NCBI GenBank assembly: GCA_016806715.1 | Contig: CP060531.1 | Span: forward strand, 1-64,000 | From: Thermoplasmatales archaeon | Lineage (GTDB): Archaea > Thermoplasmatota > Thermoplasmata > Thermoplasmatales > Thermoplasmataceae | DNA length: 64,000 nucleotides | Direction of reading: 5' to 3' | Shown here: positions 27,736 to 35,942 of the stretch, piece after piece | How the letters are laid out: every line of letters begins with the position of its first letter | Numbering within the stretch: the first letter of the stretch is position 1 | Translations under genes and position numbers: made by a program | The notes under the pieces: generated by a model | The model's input: only the letters and a program-made list of their open reading frames with translations | The model's database searches: none | What the model was told of the DNA's origin: nothing

Positions 27736-28002
27736 ACAATATTTAATACTTTTTGTCAGACAAATTGTAGATAAGCACCAGTACATCTGAGGAGCACGTT
27801 TTACCTACATAAGGGTTTATAAGTCAGACAAAAATTAAATTGGTGCTGCTTCCCCCACCCTAATGGGGTGGTTTCGTTATTTTCAGGAGTTTGTAGTTCC
27901 TGAAGTAACGTCAGGGTAGTCAACATTGATTGCTATCCTTAGAGTATGCTTTTAATCCAGTGCTTTACCCGGGGAACTTTTTGGCCTGCCAAATGTAAAC
28001 TA
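27736..28002 (+). other. Intergenic region with a TnpB/IS605-like right-end remnant
   Basis: 267 bases between the ISL3 element and ilvE. The first part is the displaced promoter of the winged-helix gene, including the palindrome TTTGTCAGACAAA (27752-27764). GTCAGACAAA recurs at 27823-27832. At 27855-27871 CCACCC-TAATG-GGGTGG forms a hairpin of the kind found at IS200/IS605 right ends. It is followed by a 13-bp stem with one bulge (27875-27888 with 27898-27910). A U-G pair in that stem favours a plus-strand RNA. No open frame remains, so this looks like an element relic. Confidence 0.4.
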
Positions 28003-28917
28003 TTAGTGTATCTTGGTCAGCCAGTTTTCGTATTTCTTCACCTTGCCGGTTACCGTATCATTATAGAGCTTTGCTATTTTTGTGGTAATACTGCCTGCTA
28101 CCCCTCCAGATATTGAAACTCCATCAACTTCCACAATCGGGGAAATTTCTGCTGCCGTTCCCGCAAAAAAGAGCTCATTTGCGGTATACAATTCCTCCCG
28201 GTGAACAAAACGTTCTGTGACCGTGAGCCCACTGTCCACAGCCAGTTTCATTACGGTATCCCTGGTTAAGCCGATAAGAATGTCTGAATCCCTTCCGGGG
28301 GTTATAATCTCGTTTCCCGACACAAGGAAAATGTTTTCGCCAGGCCCCTCTGAAACATAGCCGGACGTACTCGTGAGTATTGCTTCATCGTAGCCTGCAG
28401 ATACAGCTTCGCGGTTTGCGAGAACAGAGTTGAGATAGTTTCCGCTTGCCTTTGCCTCAATGGGCAGATACGAAGATCCGGGCCTGTGCCAGGATGATAC
28501 TTTGCATCTCAGTCCCTTTGATTTTTGTTCGGAGAAGTAACTCTTGAACGGCACCGCTACAATGTAAACGCTGATTTTCTTACCCGTGGTTCCGAGCCCG
28601 ATACGATCGTCGTTGTAAAAGGCAAACGGCCGGATGTAAGCATCAGTAAGATGATTGACTGATACGACTTCTACTATGGCTTTAACGATTTCCTCTTTCG
28701 TGAAGTCCGTTTTCATGGAATATATCTTCATGGATCTGAAGAAGCGTTCAACGTGGTCCTGCAGCCTGAATATGGATGCTGTTGTCCCATAACTATAGCT
28801 CCTGATGCCCTCAAAAATCCCGCTGCCATACTGGAGTGAGTGGGTGAGTATTGGAACTGTCGCGTCACGGTAATTCATCATTTGCCCGTCAAGCCATACC
28901 CTGCCTTCATTTACCAT
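28003..28917 (-). CDS. ilvE: Branched-chain amino acid aminotransferase
   Basis: Fold-type IV PLP enzyme that transfers amino groups to the keto acids of valine, leucine and isoleucine. The 304-residue protein has the substrate-pocket segment GSGIFEGIRSY (about 31-41), IRPFAFY, and the PLP lysine K156 in EAKASGNYLNSVLA. The phosphate-binding segment LTSTSGYVSEGPGENIF and GLTRDTV follow. It diverges from aroC across about 90 bases that must hold both promoters. Confidence 0.95.
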   Translation of the reverse strand: MVNEGRVWLDGQMMNYRDATVPILTHSLQYGSGIFEGIRSYSYGTTASIFRLQDHVERFFRSMKIYSMKTDFTKEEIVKAIVEVVSVNHLTDAYIRPFAFYNDDRIGLGTTGKKISVYIVAVPFKSYFSEQKSKGLRCKVSSWHRPGSSYLPIEAKASGNYLNSVLANREAVSAGYDEAILTSTSGYVSEGPGENIFLVSGNEIITPGRDSDILIGLTRDTVMKLAVDSGLTVTERFVHREELYTANELFFAGTAAEISPIVEVDGVSISGGVAGSITTKIAKLYNDTVTGKVKKYENWLTKIH

Positions 28918-29006
28918 TTTGATCAGACATACAATCCCATGGAAGTATATCTGATTTCACGGCAGTATTTGCAAATTTAATTATAACGCGGAAGAGATAT
29001 GGAGTT

Positions 29007-30095
29007 GTGTCCTTCACAGTGGGAAGCAACGTTAGGTACACTGTATTCGGCGAGTCACACGGCCAGGCCATTGGCGGCGTTCTTGACGGAATGCCATCGG
29101 GTTTTAGAGTGAACCTTCCGGAAATTACAAAATGGATGGAACGGAGAAGGCCCGGGCAAAGCGAAATCACCACACGTCGCACCGAGCAGGATATTGTGAA
29201 TATAATCTCTGGAATTACCAATGAATACACCAATGGTGGACCGATTGCCTATTACATTGAAAATTCAGATGCGATAAGCGAGCATTACTCTGAACTGGAG
29301 TTCAAGCCGAGACCCGGACATGCGGATATAACCATGTATGAGAAATACGGCAGTCACCGGGCATTCGCCGGAGGCGGGTTTTCATCCGGAAGGTTGACCG
29401 CATCACTGGTCGCAGCTGGAGCGATGTGCATGCAGGTTCTTGACGGCCTTGGAATCGATATAGTGTCTTACATAGACCGGATCGGAGATGTATCCCTGAA
29501 CGCTGAAACCAAGTTCGATCAGGATTATCCATACTCCTTCAAGACAAGGATTCCGGATAACGAGAAAGATAACGAGGCACACCAGTCAATAATCAGGGCA
29601 ATGGGCGAAGGTGACAGCCTTGGGTCCTCAATTCAAACAGAAGTGCGTGGCCTGAAGCCTGGAATTGGCGAACCTTACTTCAATTCCATGGAGAGTGAGA
29701 TCAGCAGGATGATGTTCTCCATACCAGGGATAAAAGGTATTGAGTTTGGCAGAGGGTTCGGCTTCTCCGGGGCTCTTGGCTCCCAGGTGAAGGATGAGAT
29801 GTATGTGAAGGATGGAGGGGTTGGATTCATGGCAAATAATAACGGAGGGATACTAGGCGGAATCTCAAACGGAATGCCGGTAAAGTTCAGGGTAGCAGTC
29901 AAGCCGACTTCCTCCATCAGGAAGGAGGAAAAGACAGTCGATCTCAGGGATATGACAGATTCGGCGATCCGCATTCAGGGCAGGCATGATCCATGCATCG
30001 GTATCAGGGCGCTTCCCGTGGTACAGACTTCAACAGCAATCGTGATTCTTGATTTGATAATGACCGGAGGCTTTGCCAAAAAAGTGATCTCCTGA
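29007..30095 (+). CDS. aroC: Chorismate synthase
   Basis: Last step of the common aromatic pathway, an FMN-dependent elimination of phosphate from EPSP. The 362-residue protein has the first family signature FGESHGQAIGGVLDG (about residues 14-28) and RRRPGQSEITTRRTEQD, followed by GRHDPCIGIRALPV near residue 325. The start is a GTG with GGAG just upstream (29001-29004). TTTAATTATAACG some 30 bases earlier is a possible TATA region. Confidence 0.95.
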   Translation: MSFTVGSNVRYTVFGESHGQAIGGVLDGMPSGFRVNLPEITKWMERRRPGQSEITTRRTEQDIVNIISGITNEYTNGGPIAYYIENSDAISEHYSELEFKPRPGHADITMYEKYGSHRAFAGGGFSSGRLTASLVAAGAMCMQVLDGLGIDIVSYIDRIGDVSLNAETKFDQDYPYSFKTRIPDNEKDNEAHQSIIRAMGEGDSLGSSIQTEVRGLKPGIGEPYFNSMESEISRMMFSIPGIKGIEFGRGFGFSGALGSQVKDEMYVKDGGVGFMANNNGGILGGISNGMPVKFRVAVKPTSSIRKEEKTVDLRDMTDSAIRIQGRHDPCIGIRALPVVQTSTAIVILDLIMTGGFAKKVIS

Positions 30096-30148
30096 ATCAA
30101 CTGTTCACAATTTCTTACCATTACAGGTTCGCGGTATTTTCAATCGTA

Positions 30149-31888
30149 TCAGAAAAATAGTGAGAATGGGACTAAAAAGATCAGATACGAAATGACCAGC
30201 GCCATGGGCAGCGTACCGGCAATTGCGTACTTGGCTTTCCTGACTGTAGAGAGGACATTCTCGGTAAGCTTGTGGTAGCTGTTCTCCTCTCCCATCTTTA
30301 CCATGACATTGGCAGATCCCATCCCGACTTTCACTTCATTCACATCCTTGACGGCTTCCTTAATGGTACCTACTATAAGTTCAGATATCAAGTCAATGTC
30401 CCCCTTTATGCCGAGCGGAAAGACATCAAGAGTGCTGGCGTTTACGATGTGATTATCGGTAGTATATATTTCAACGTTGGATACGATATTTGCTGACTTC
30501 TTCCTCACCTTTTCTATTGTTGACGACGTTATGTTGTTCGAGTCGGTAAGAACAATGGCATCCAGCCTCTCGCCGGTTCGGAAGGCAAGTGTCTGTATGC
30601 CCATGCCAGCCAGGCCTGGAAAGCCGGTTTTAAGGCTCGAAAACCCAATCATTGCCGGAGAATTAGGAATATTCCTGCCGAACTCCCTGGTGAATGGCTT
30701 TATGAGGTCGTCACAGTCCCTGAGCTCCTTTGCGCCTTTGGTGAAATTGTTCTGTGCATCTATCAGCGCGAAATCGCGGGCCCCGTGCGTCTTGATGGAT
30801 TCCATAACCCTCATTCCCTCACCGAGTTCCACATCATCGAATGGTTCCCGCTCAGGAATTATGCTTCCAAACCCGAAGTCACCGATACGTATCATTCCTA
30901 TGGAGTATTTTCCGGCATTAAGCTTCCTGAACCTGGACATCGTGTCCACGTACTGTATTTTACTGAGAGCCTTCTTTATTCCCTCTGCAAGTCGTTCTAT
31001 GTCGTCTTCTCCCTGGCAGTTATTGCTATGGGTTGTAGTTGTATGGAATACCATCAGTTCCCTTCCAATGTCCGGTAATTTCTCCTGCAGCCTTATTGGC
31101 AGATCACTGCATCCCAAACGGCCAAATGGCCCGGGATGTACGTACGGAAACACCATGGTAACCTTGGATTTCTCTCCGCTCAGAATGTCTATAACCTTGA
31201 CCGGGACGACCTGTTCCTTTCTGTATATTCTTTCAAAGAATTCCTTCCCAACCTGGTCTGTGTCTCCAACGGATCTGAAGTTGAGAAAGAACTGAAGCAG
31301 CTTTGTAGCGCTTACTCCATAATCCTTTGAAAACTTTGAAAGCACTATTTTTGTGAACACCACAGCGATTAAGGCGCTGGCGAGGGAGGCCAGCAAGAAA
31401 GGAATAATTAGCGGGTACCCTCCATATATGTATGCAAAGGACACAATTCCGGCATAGGTGTAATTCAGAGAAGGTAGCAGGAGGCTGGTGACTTTCTCGG
31501 AATAATAGACATAGAAGATCAGCAGCCTGAAGAAAGAGACGAAGGCTATTGAAAAGAACACCTGGCTTTCGGTCCCAACCAGCAAATTCAGGAAATGTAC
31601 AATCCAGAAAATAATGGTCCAGATGCCGAAGCTGACAAAGTCAAGGTATGCGATCCTTCTCATTGGAAAGACAAATTTACCCAGTAAGATGAAGATCCTG
31701 TCAAAAACAAGCACAAAGACAAATGAAAGAAATATCCCGATCAGCACGTCCCTCAGTGAGCGTATCAATAGATAGTCGATGCCCATTATGAATATGAGTG
31801 GAACGATATAAAACTTCCATCCGGGCGCTCCCCTGACAAACCTTGTCAGGTCTTCAATGGATCTATGCTTCGCTGAATTATCTGACAA
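30149..31888 (-). CDS. DUF2070 family membrane protein
   Basis: 579-residue archaeal membrane protein of unknown function. About six hydrophobic segments lie within the first 200 residues, then a large soluble domain contains PYVHPGPFGRLGCSDLP (about 250-266) and HTTTTHSNNCQGEDD (about 284-298), and a last membrane helix closes the C terminus. The conserved His, Asp and Cys residues in those two motifs suggest metal binding or catalysis, but this is inference. It may follow the glycosyltransferase gene in the same transcription unit (63-base spacer). Confidence 0.75.
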   Translation of the reverse strand: MSDNSAKHRSIEDLTRFVRGAPGWKFYIVPLIFIMGIDYLLIRSLRDVLIGIFLSFVFVLVFDRIFILLGKFVFPMRRIAYLDFVSFGIWTIIFWIVHFLNLLVGTESQVFFSIAFVSFFRLLIFYVYYSEKVTSLLLPSLNYTYAGIVSFAYIYGGYPLIIPFLLASLASALIAVVFTKIVLSKFSKDYGVSATKLLQFFLNFRSVGDTDQVGKEFFERIYRKEQVVPVKVIDILSGEKSKVTMVFPYVHPGPFGRLGCSDLPIRLQEKLPDIGRELMVFHTTTTHSNNCQGEDDIERLAEGIKKALSKIQYVDTMSRFRKLNAGKYSIGMIRIGDFGFGSIIPEREPFDDVELGEGMRVMESIKTHGARDFALIDAQNNFTKGAKELRDCDDLIKPFTREFGRNIPNSPAMIGFSSLKTGFPGLAGMGIQTLAFRTGERLDAIVLTDSNNITSSTIEKVRKKSANIVSNVEIYTTDNHIVNASTLDVFPLGIKGDIDLISELIVGTIKEAVKDVNEVKVGMGSANVMVKMGEENSYHKLTENVLSTVRKAKYAIAGTLPMALVISYLIFLVPFSLFF

Positions 31889-31951
31889 TCTCAGGGATGA
31901 TGTTTAAAGCCGTTATAATAATTATTGCTGTGAACAAATCCTGCGCTTGAT

Positions 31952-33079
31952 TCATGAAGTTCCGGATCTGTGTTCCTTTATAAGTCTGGAGTAATGTTCC
32001 TCCAGCATTTCGGCGTGCGCAGTGGCGTTATAGTTGCCAGATACATATTTCCTTGCCTTGCCGCAGAGTTCCTGGTGATGATTGCAATCCTGTTTGAGAT
32101 CCAGAATCTTCTTTGCCACGGCCGAAGGGTTTGAAAAGTCGACTCCTATCATCCCGTTCTGTGATGAACCCTCATTCAACAGGGGGAATCTGCTTGATAC
32201 AAATGCAGGTTTGCCGCAGGACATCGCCTCAAGAACTGCTATGCCGAACGTATCGGTTTCAGAAGGATGCATGAATACAGAGGCGTTGGCCAGGGCATTC
32301 ATCTTGCCAGCCTCGTCCAGGTATCCTGTCATCTCTACAATGTCCTGGAGATCCATTTTCCGGATCATCCGCTTGACAGGTTCTTCTTCCGGCCCCGTTC
32401 CGGAAATCACGAATTTTACGCCGTCATTTCTTGGAAAATTATCTGCAACCTCGAGTATATTGTATATGCCCTTATCCTTCGTTATTCTGCCTATATACTG
32501 TACGATGAATTTATTGTCCCTGCTAGTGCTGGGTTTGAATCTGTCTGTGTGGACAAACAGCGGCAGCTCAACTACATTTGATATCTTGTTTTTCTTCAGG
32601 AATTCAACTGCAGAAGGGCTCGGTGCGGTAACAAGGTCGCACCTGTTGTAAAGGTATATATTGTATCGCCATGATAGTTCGAAAAGTTGTTCCCTGAATG
32701 GAACCCGGATGGATTCCTTCATCCTTATGAAATCAGTGTGGAACGTTGCGATGACCGGTATCTTCTTGTGTTTTGCCACTCTGAACCCAACAGATCCCAT
32801 GTAAAATGGATCATGAATGTGGATAATGTCCAGTGGAATCGACTTCACCTTCTCGTAAAGGAAAAAGGGTATAGGGTTGAGGGGCCACCTGTACTGGGAA
32901 TAGATAAACATCGGTACGGAAGGGCTGAGGAGTACATTCGCCTCATTCTTGTCACCGCTCAATGAAAATACAAATACTTCATGCCCGCGATTTTCCAGCT
33001 CTTTCTTGAGATCATGAAGATAGTGCGACACGCCGTCAGGGGTTGGATAGTATGTTTCCGTGAAGAAACCAATTCTCAT
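31952..33079 (-). CDS. Glycosyltransferase family 4
   Basis: GT-B fold enzyme of 375 residues. The N-terminal domain starts MRIGFFTETYYPTPDGVSHY with IHDPFYMG and TFHTDFIR. The C-terminal nucleotide-sugar domain has FIVQYIGRITKDKGIYNILE and the retaining-GT signature ETDTFGIAVLEAMSCGKP. Donor and acceptor are unknown; lipid or surface glycan synthesis is likely. It is seven bases downstream of the NAD-kinase-like gene. Confidence 0.9.
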   Translation of the reverse strand: MRIGFFTETYYPTPDGVSHYLHDLKKELENRGHEVFVFSLSGDKNEANVLLSPSVPMFIYSQYRWPLNPIPFFLYEKVKSIPLDIIHIHDPFYMGSVGFRVAKHKKIPVIATFHTDFIRMKESIRVPFREQLFELSWRYNIYLYNRCDLVTAPSPSAVEFLKKNKISNVVELPLFVHTDRFKPSTSRDNKFIVQYIGRITKDKGIYNILEVADNFPRNDGVKFVISGTGPEEEPVKRMIRKMDLQDIVEMTGYLDEAGKMNALANASVFMHPSETDTFGIAVLEAMSCGKPAFVSSRFPLLNEGSSQNGMIGVDFSNPSAVAKKILDLKQDCNHHQELCGKARKYVSGNYNATAHAEMLEEHYSRLIKEHRSGTS

Positions 33080-33086
33080 TTAATTC

Positions 33087-34160
33087 TCAGCCTTCCAATT
33101 CCACTATTTTGAACATGCCATAACCTGTGATGACTCTTATATATCGCGGTATGGTGATAGAGGCGCTAGTATCCAGATCGATATATAACCTTTTTGTATA
33201 GGTCAGTTTTTCCGGTGCAGATACGACGATGACGTTCTGGAAGTCCAGAGCCTTAATCACTCTTGATGAAATCTGTTTATTCCCCCGACCCAGAAGAAAA
33301 TTCTGCCCGCCTACCGGTGAAAGAACGAGTTTGCAGCTACCCTTATCTGCCAGCTCGTATATTCTCTGCTCACTAATATCTGATTCCAGCACTTCTCCTG
33401 CCTTTACTAAATCGAAGCCAAGGAGGCCTGTCTCCTTACCTAATCTGGCGATGATTGACTTGCACGTAGACCCTGGGCCAATTATGTAATTTATGGAAGG
33501 GTCCATGGTTTCTATCACGTAGTCCACAATTCCCTCCCGGTTTCCCTGATAAAAGTCGAGTTTCGGTGAGGAAACCATATCCTGGCTGTTCGGCGTTGTC
33601 AACTCCCCGTAGAATTTGGGAGAGGGATGCAAGGTATCCAGATCCGATTCGGGGATATCCACCACCTCTCCTACAACGGTTTCAACGGTTCCACTCACAG
33701 TAATTTCCCTTGTAATGAATATTGCATGCTGTAAGCTTATTGCAAAGACTGAACTCTCCATCTTTATTCCCGCCGGAACGCCTAAAACCGGAACATTGCC
33801 GGTTCCTGCCGACAATATATCCCTGGCAGTACCGTCCCCTCCACAGAATATTATAAGCTGAGGTTCCATTTTTTTCAGGGACCGAATGAAGGAAACGGTG
33901 TCAGATGCATCTGTATTTTTTCCCGGGAATGAAGTCACCTCATAATCCTTAATTCCAAGCGCATCCAGCTCCTCGGATCCCATAATCCCGGAAGGCACAA
34001 GGAAGTGAATTCCCAGGTCGCGAACCCCGTTGAGGAATTTCTTTCCGACAGTTACTGACGTGCTCAGGTTAGGGTCTATATCTGGCAAGCTGTCAGAACC
34101 TTTCCTGTTAAGTATGACGCCGTACCCTGCACGTGGGTTGATGAAAAACCCCACCCTCAT
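33087..34160 (-). CDS. NAD-kinase-like protein (ATP-NAD kinase superfamily)
   Basis: 357-residue protein with an N-terminal segment FINPRAGYG and the diagnostic GGDGT motif (107-111), followed by VPVLGVPAGIKMESSVFAISL. This corresponds to the larger archaeal/bacterial relatives of NAD kinase rather than the short canonical enzyme. Phosphorylation of NAD or another substrate is possible and not decided here. It lies between the M50-like gene and a glycosyltransferase, on the same strand, with a seven-base gap to the latter. Confidence 0.8.
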   Translation of the reverse strand: MRVGFFINPRAGYGVILNRKGSDSLPDIDPNLSTSVTVGKKFLNGVRDLGIHFLVPSGIMGSEELDALGIKDYEVTSFPGKNTDASDTVSFIRSLKKMEPQLIIFCGGDGTARDILSAGTGNVPVLGVPAGIKMESSVFAISLQHAIFITREITVSGTVETVVGEVVDIPESDLDTLHPSPKFYGELTTPNSQDMVSSPKLDFYQGNREGIVDYVIETMDPSINYIIGPGSTCKSIIARLGKETGLLGFDLVKAGEVLESDISEQRIYELADKGSCKLVLSPVGGQNFLLGRGNKQISSRVIKALDFQNVIVVSAPEKLTYTKRLYIDLDTSASITIPRYIRVITGYGMFKIVELEG

Positions 34161-34217
34161 AGCATAGGGATTCCTGCCAGGCTAAAGAATTTGGCGCATT
34201 ACAACAACAGCCGTCAA

Positions 34218-35930
34218 TCAGGTGAAAGATATGTACTCAACCGCAGCATAATATTCCGGGTCCATTGCTATCACCGTCAACTTTCCATAGACCTCTATTG
34301 GAGTTATGACGATGTTTATGGTATTAGAAGCCTGAAGTATTCCGGGCGGCATGATTATAGCTGAACCGTTTGCATGATAAGAGACGTTTGCAATTTTGTA
34401 ACTATAGGAATTATTTGCTTCAGTGAAAATGAAAGTACTGATACTGATATTCGTATCTCCATTATTGGTGATTGAAACATTAATCGTTTCATTATGTCTC
34501 ACCGATTCGGAAATTGGATTTGTGGATTTCGTTCCCAAGGTAATGAGTCCGGTAAATTTCTGTACCATCAGGACGGTGAGTTTGGTATCGGAGCTGGCTC
34601 CTCCATAATACGTCCTGAGGGTGTAATTATGGTATCCGGTCGTGTTCAGCGATTGCGTATCCAGGGATAGATTGTACAGGGCACTGCCGCCTGATCCGAT
34701 CGGGGAATCACTTGCCGCGGATAAAGTGTAACCTATTGACGGAGTAACGATGAACGCAGGAACAATTGAAGAAATTCCGGTATTTCTAACATACAACGAG
34801 AATGTTGCATTAGTCGCTGTACCGTTAACGATCAGGAAATTAGGATCTTGTACTGAAGTAACTATCTGGTTCTCAGTAACGTGGAATGGGAACGGAACTA
34901 CGCCTACAAATAGCACTATTATTGCAATGGCTGCGACTACCCGGGATAAGGGGAGCGGCCTATATACGTTACTCAGAGGTTCCGGCCCCCGCAAGCCGAG
35001 TATGAGGACAAATACCGCAAGTATTATCCATGGCGGGTATGTAATTCCCAGTACGACAAGTGCAATTATGGAGACGTAGGATATATAACGCGAATATTTG
35101 CCAAAAAGGCCGACAGATATAAGACCGCCATCAAGAAACCCAGCAGGAATTGCGTTAAACGAGTTGACGATCAGCGCAACCCAGCCGCTGTAGGCTATTA
35201 TATTTGGCACCGCTGAAACCGGGTATATTGAGTTGAGCAACAGTGGATAAATTAAGGGAAGGCTGACAGTGTTAATTGGAGAATTGACCGTGGGAGTGAA
35301 GGATGTGGATGATGGGAGCACAAAATTTCCAGCAATTATCAGGGCTATTGAGCCAATGAAACCTGCAATTATGGGAAAAGAGCCCACTTCAAGCAAAGCC
35401 CTTCTTGTCTTGAAAGGGTGTGAAGGGATATTGATAACGCCCATAGTTCCTATTCCGAGAGGGTCGGGGACATACATTGGTGATTCATATTTCATTCGGT
35501 TCCTAAGGAATGCCCAGTATCTCGCAATTTCCCTAAAACCAATAATTAACATTATGGGAAAAACGAAAAGAACAAGTCCGGTGCCGAGGTTTTTCAGCAC
35601 GTTCATAGAGCCGGTATACTGGGCCTCATAGGAATAACCTGTGTACCAGAGGCTTAAAATGGTAAGTACGAGCATTATAACTTTTATGGTCCGCCGCCCC
35701 TGGTGCCTCGAGACCTTCTTTATCACAAAAAGTTCCTCGCCAAGCAGCCCGGAGGTAAAGGCAACATATCCCTGATCAGACAGCTTGTCAATGAGTTGTG
35801 AAAATCTCTCCTCCGGATATGATGAAAGTTCCGGTATCCTGAAATAGAATGAACTCTCCCTGCTCCTTGTCTCTGAAAACTCGTAGAGAGAAGATACTAT
35901 CTTCTTTATCTTCTCGTATTCTTCATCCAT
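34218..35930 (-). CDS. M50-like membrane protein with degenerate protease site
   Basis: 570-residue protein resembling archaeal site-2-protease homologues. An N-terminal winged-helix-like cytoplasmic part is followed by several membrane helices between about 80 and 350 and an extracytoplasmic beta-rich tail. The zinc motif HExxH is replaced by REIAR (133-137), losing both histidine ligands while keeping Glu. The second motif FLDGG (265-269) is retained. The downstream context PMYVPDPLGIGTMGVINIPS still follows the family. It is probably a non-proteolytic relative acting as scaffold or regulator. It begins 12 bases after alaS. Confidence 0.75.
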   Translation of the reverse strand: MDEEYEKIKKIVSSLYEFSETRSRESSFYFRIPELSSYPEERFSQLIDKLSDQGYVAFTSGLLGEELFVIKKVSRHQGRRTIKVIMLVLTILSLWYTGYSYEAQYTGSMNVLKNLGTGLVLFVFPIMLIIGFREIARYWAFLRNRMKYESPMYVPDPLGIGTMGVINIPSHPFKTRRALLEVGSFPIIAGFIGSIALIIAGNFVLPSSTSFTPTVNSPINTVSLPLIYPLLLNSIYPVSAVPNIIAYSGWVALIVNSFNAIPAGFLDGGLISVGLFGKYSRYISYVSIIALVVLGITYPPWIILAVFVLILGLRGPEPLSNVYRPLPLSRVVAAIAIIVLFVGVVPFPFHVTENQIVTSVQDPNFLIVNGTATNATFSLYVRNTGISSIVPAFIVTPSIGYTLSAASDSPIGSGGSALYNLSLDTQSLNTTGYHNYTLRTYYGGASSDTKLTVLMVQKFTGLITLGTKSTNPISESVRHNETINVSITNNGDTNISISTFIFTEANNSYSYKIANVSYHANGSAIIMPPGILQASNTINIVITPIEVYGKLTVIAMDPEYYAAVEYISFT

Positions 35931-35942
35931 TCATTAAACCTG

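Noticed and set aside
30477-31295. 272-codon open frame opposite the DUF2070 gene
   Set aside because: Antisense shadow; codon pattern follows the membrane protein on the other strand.
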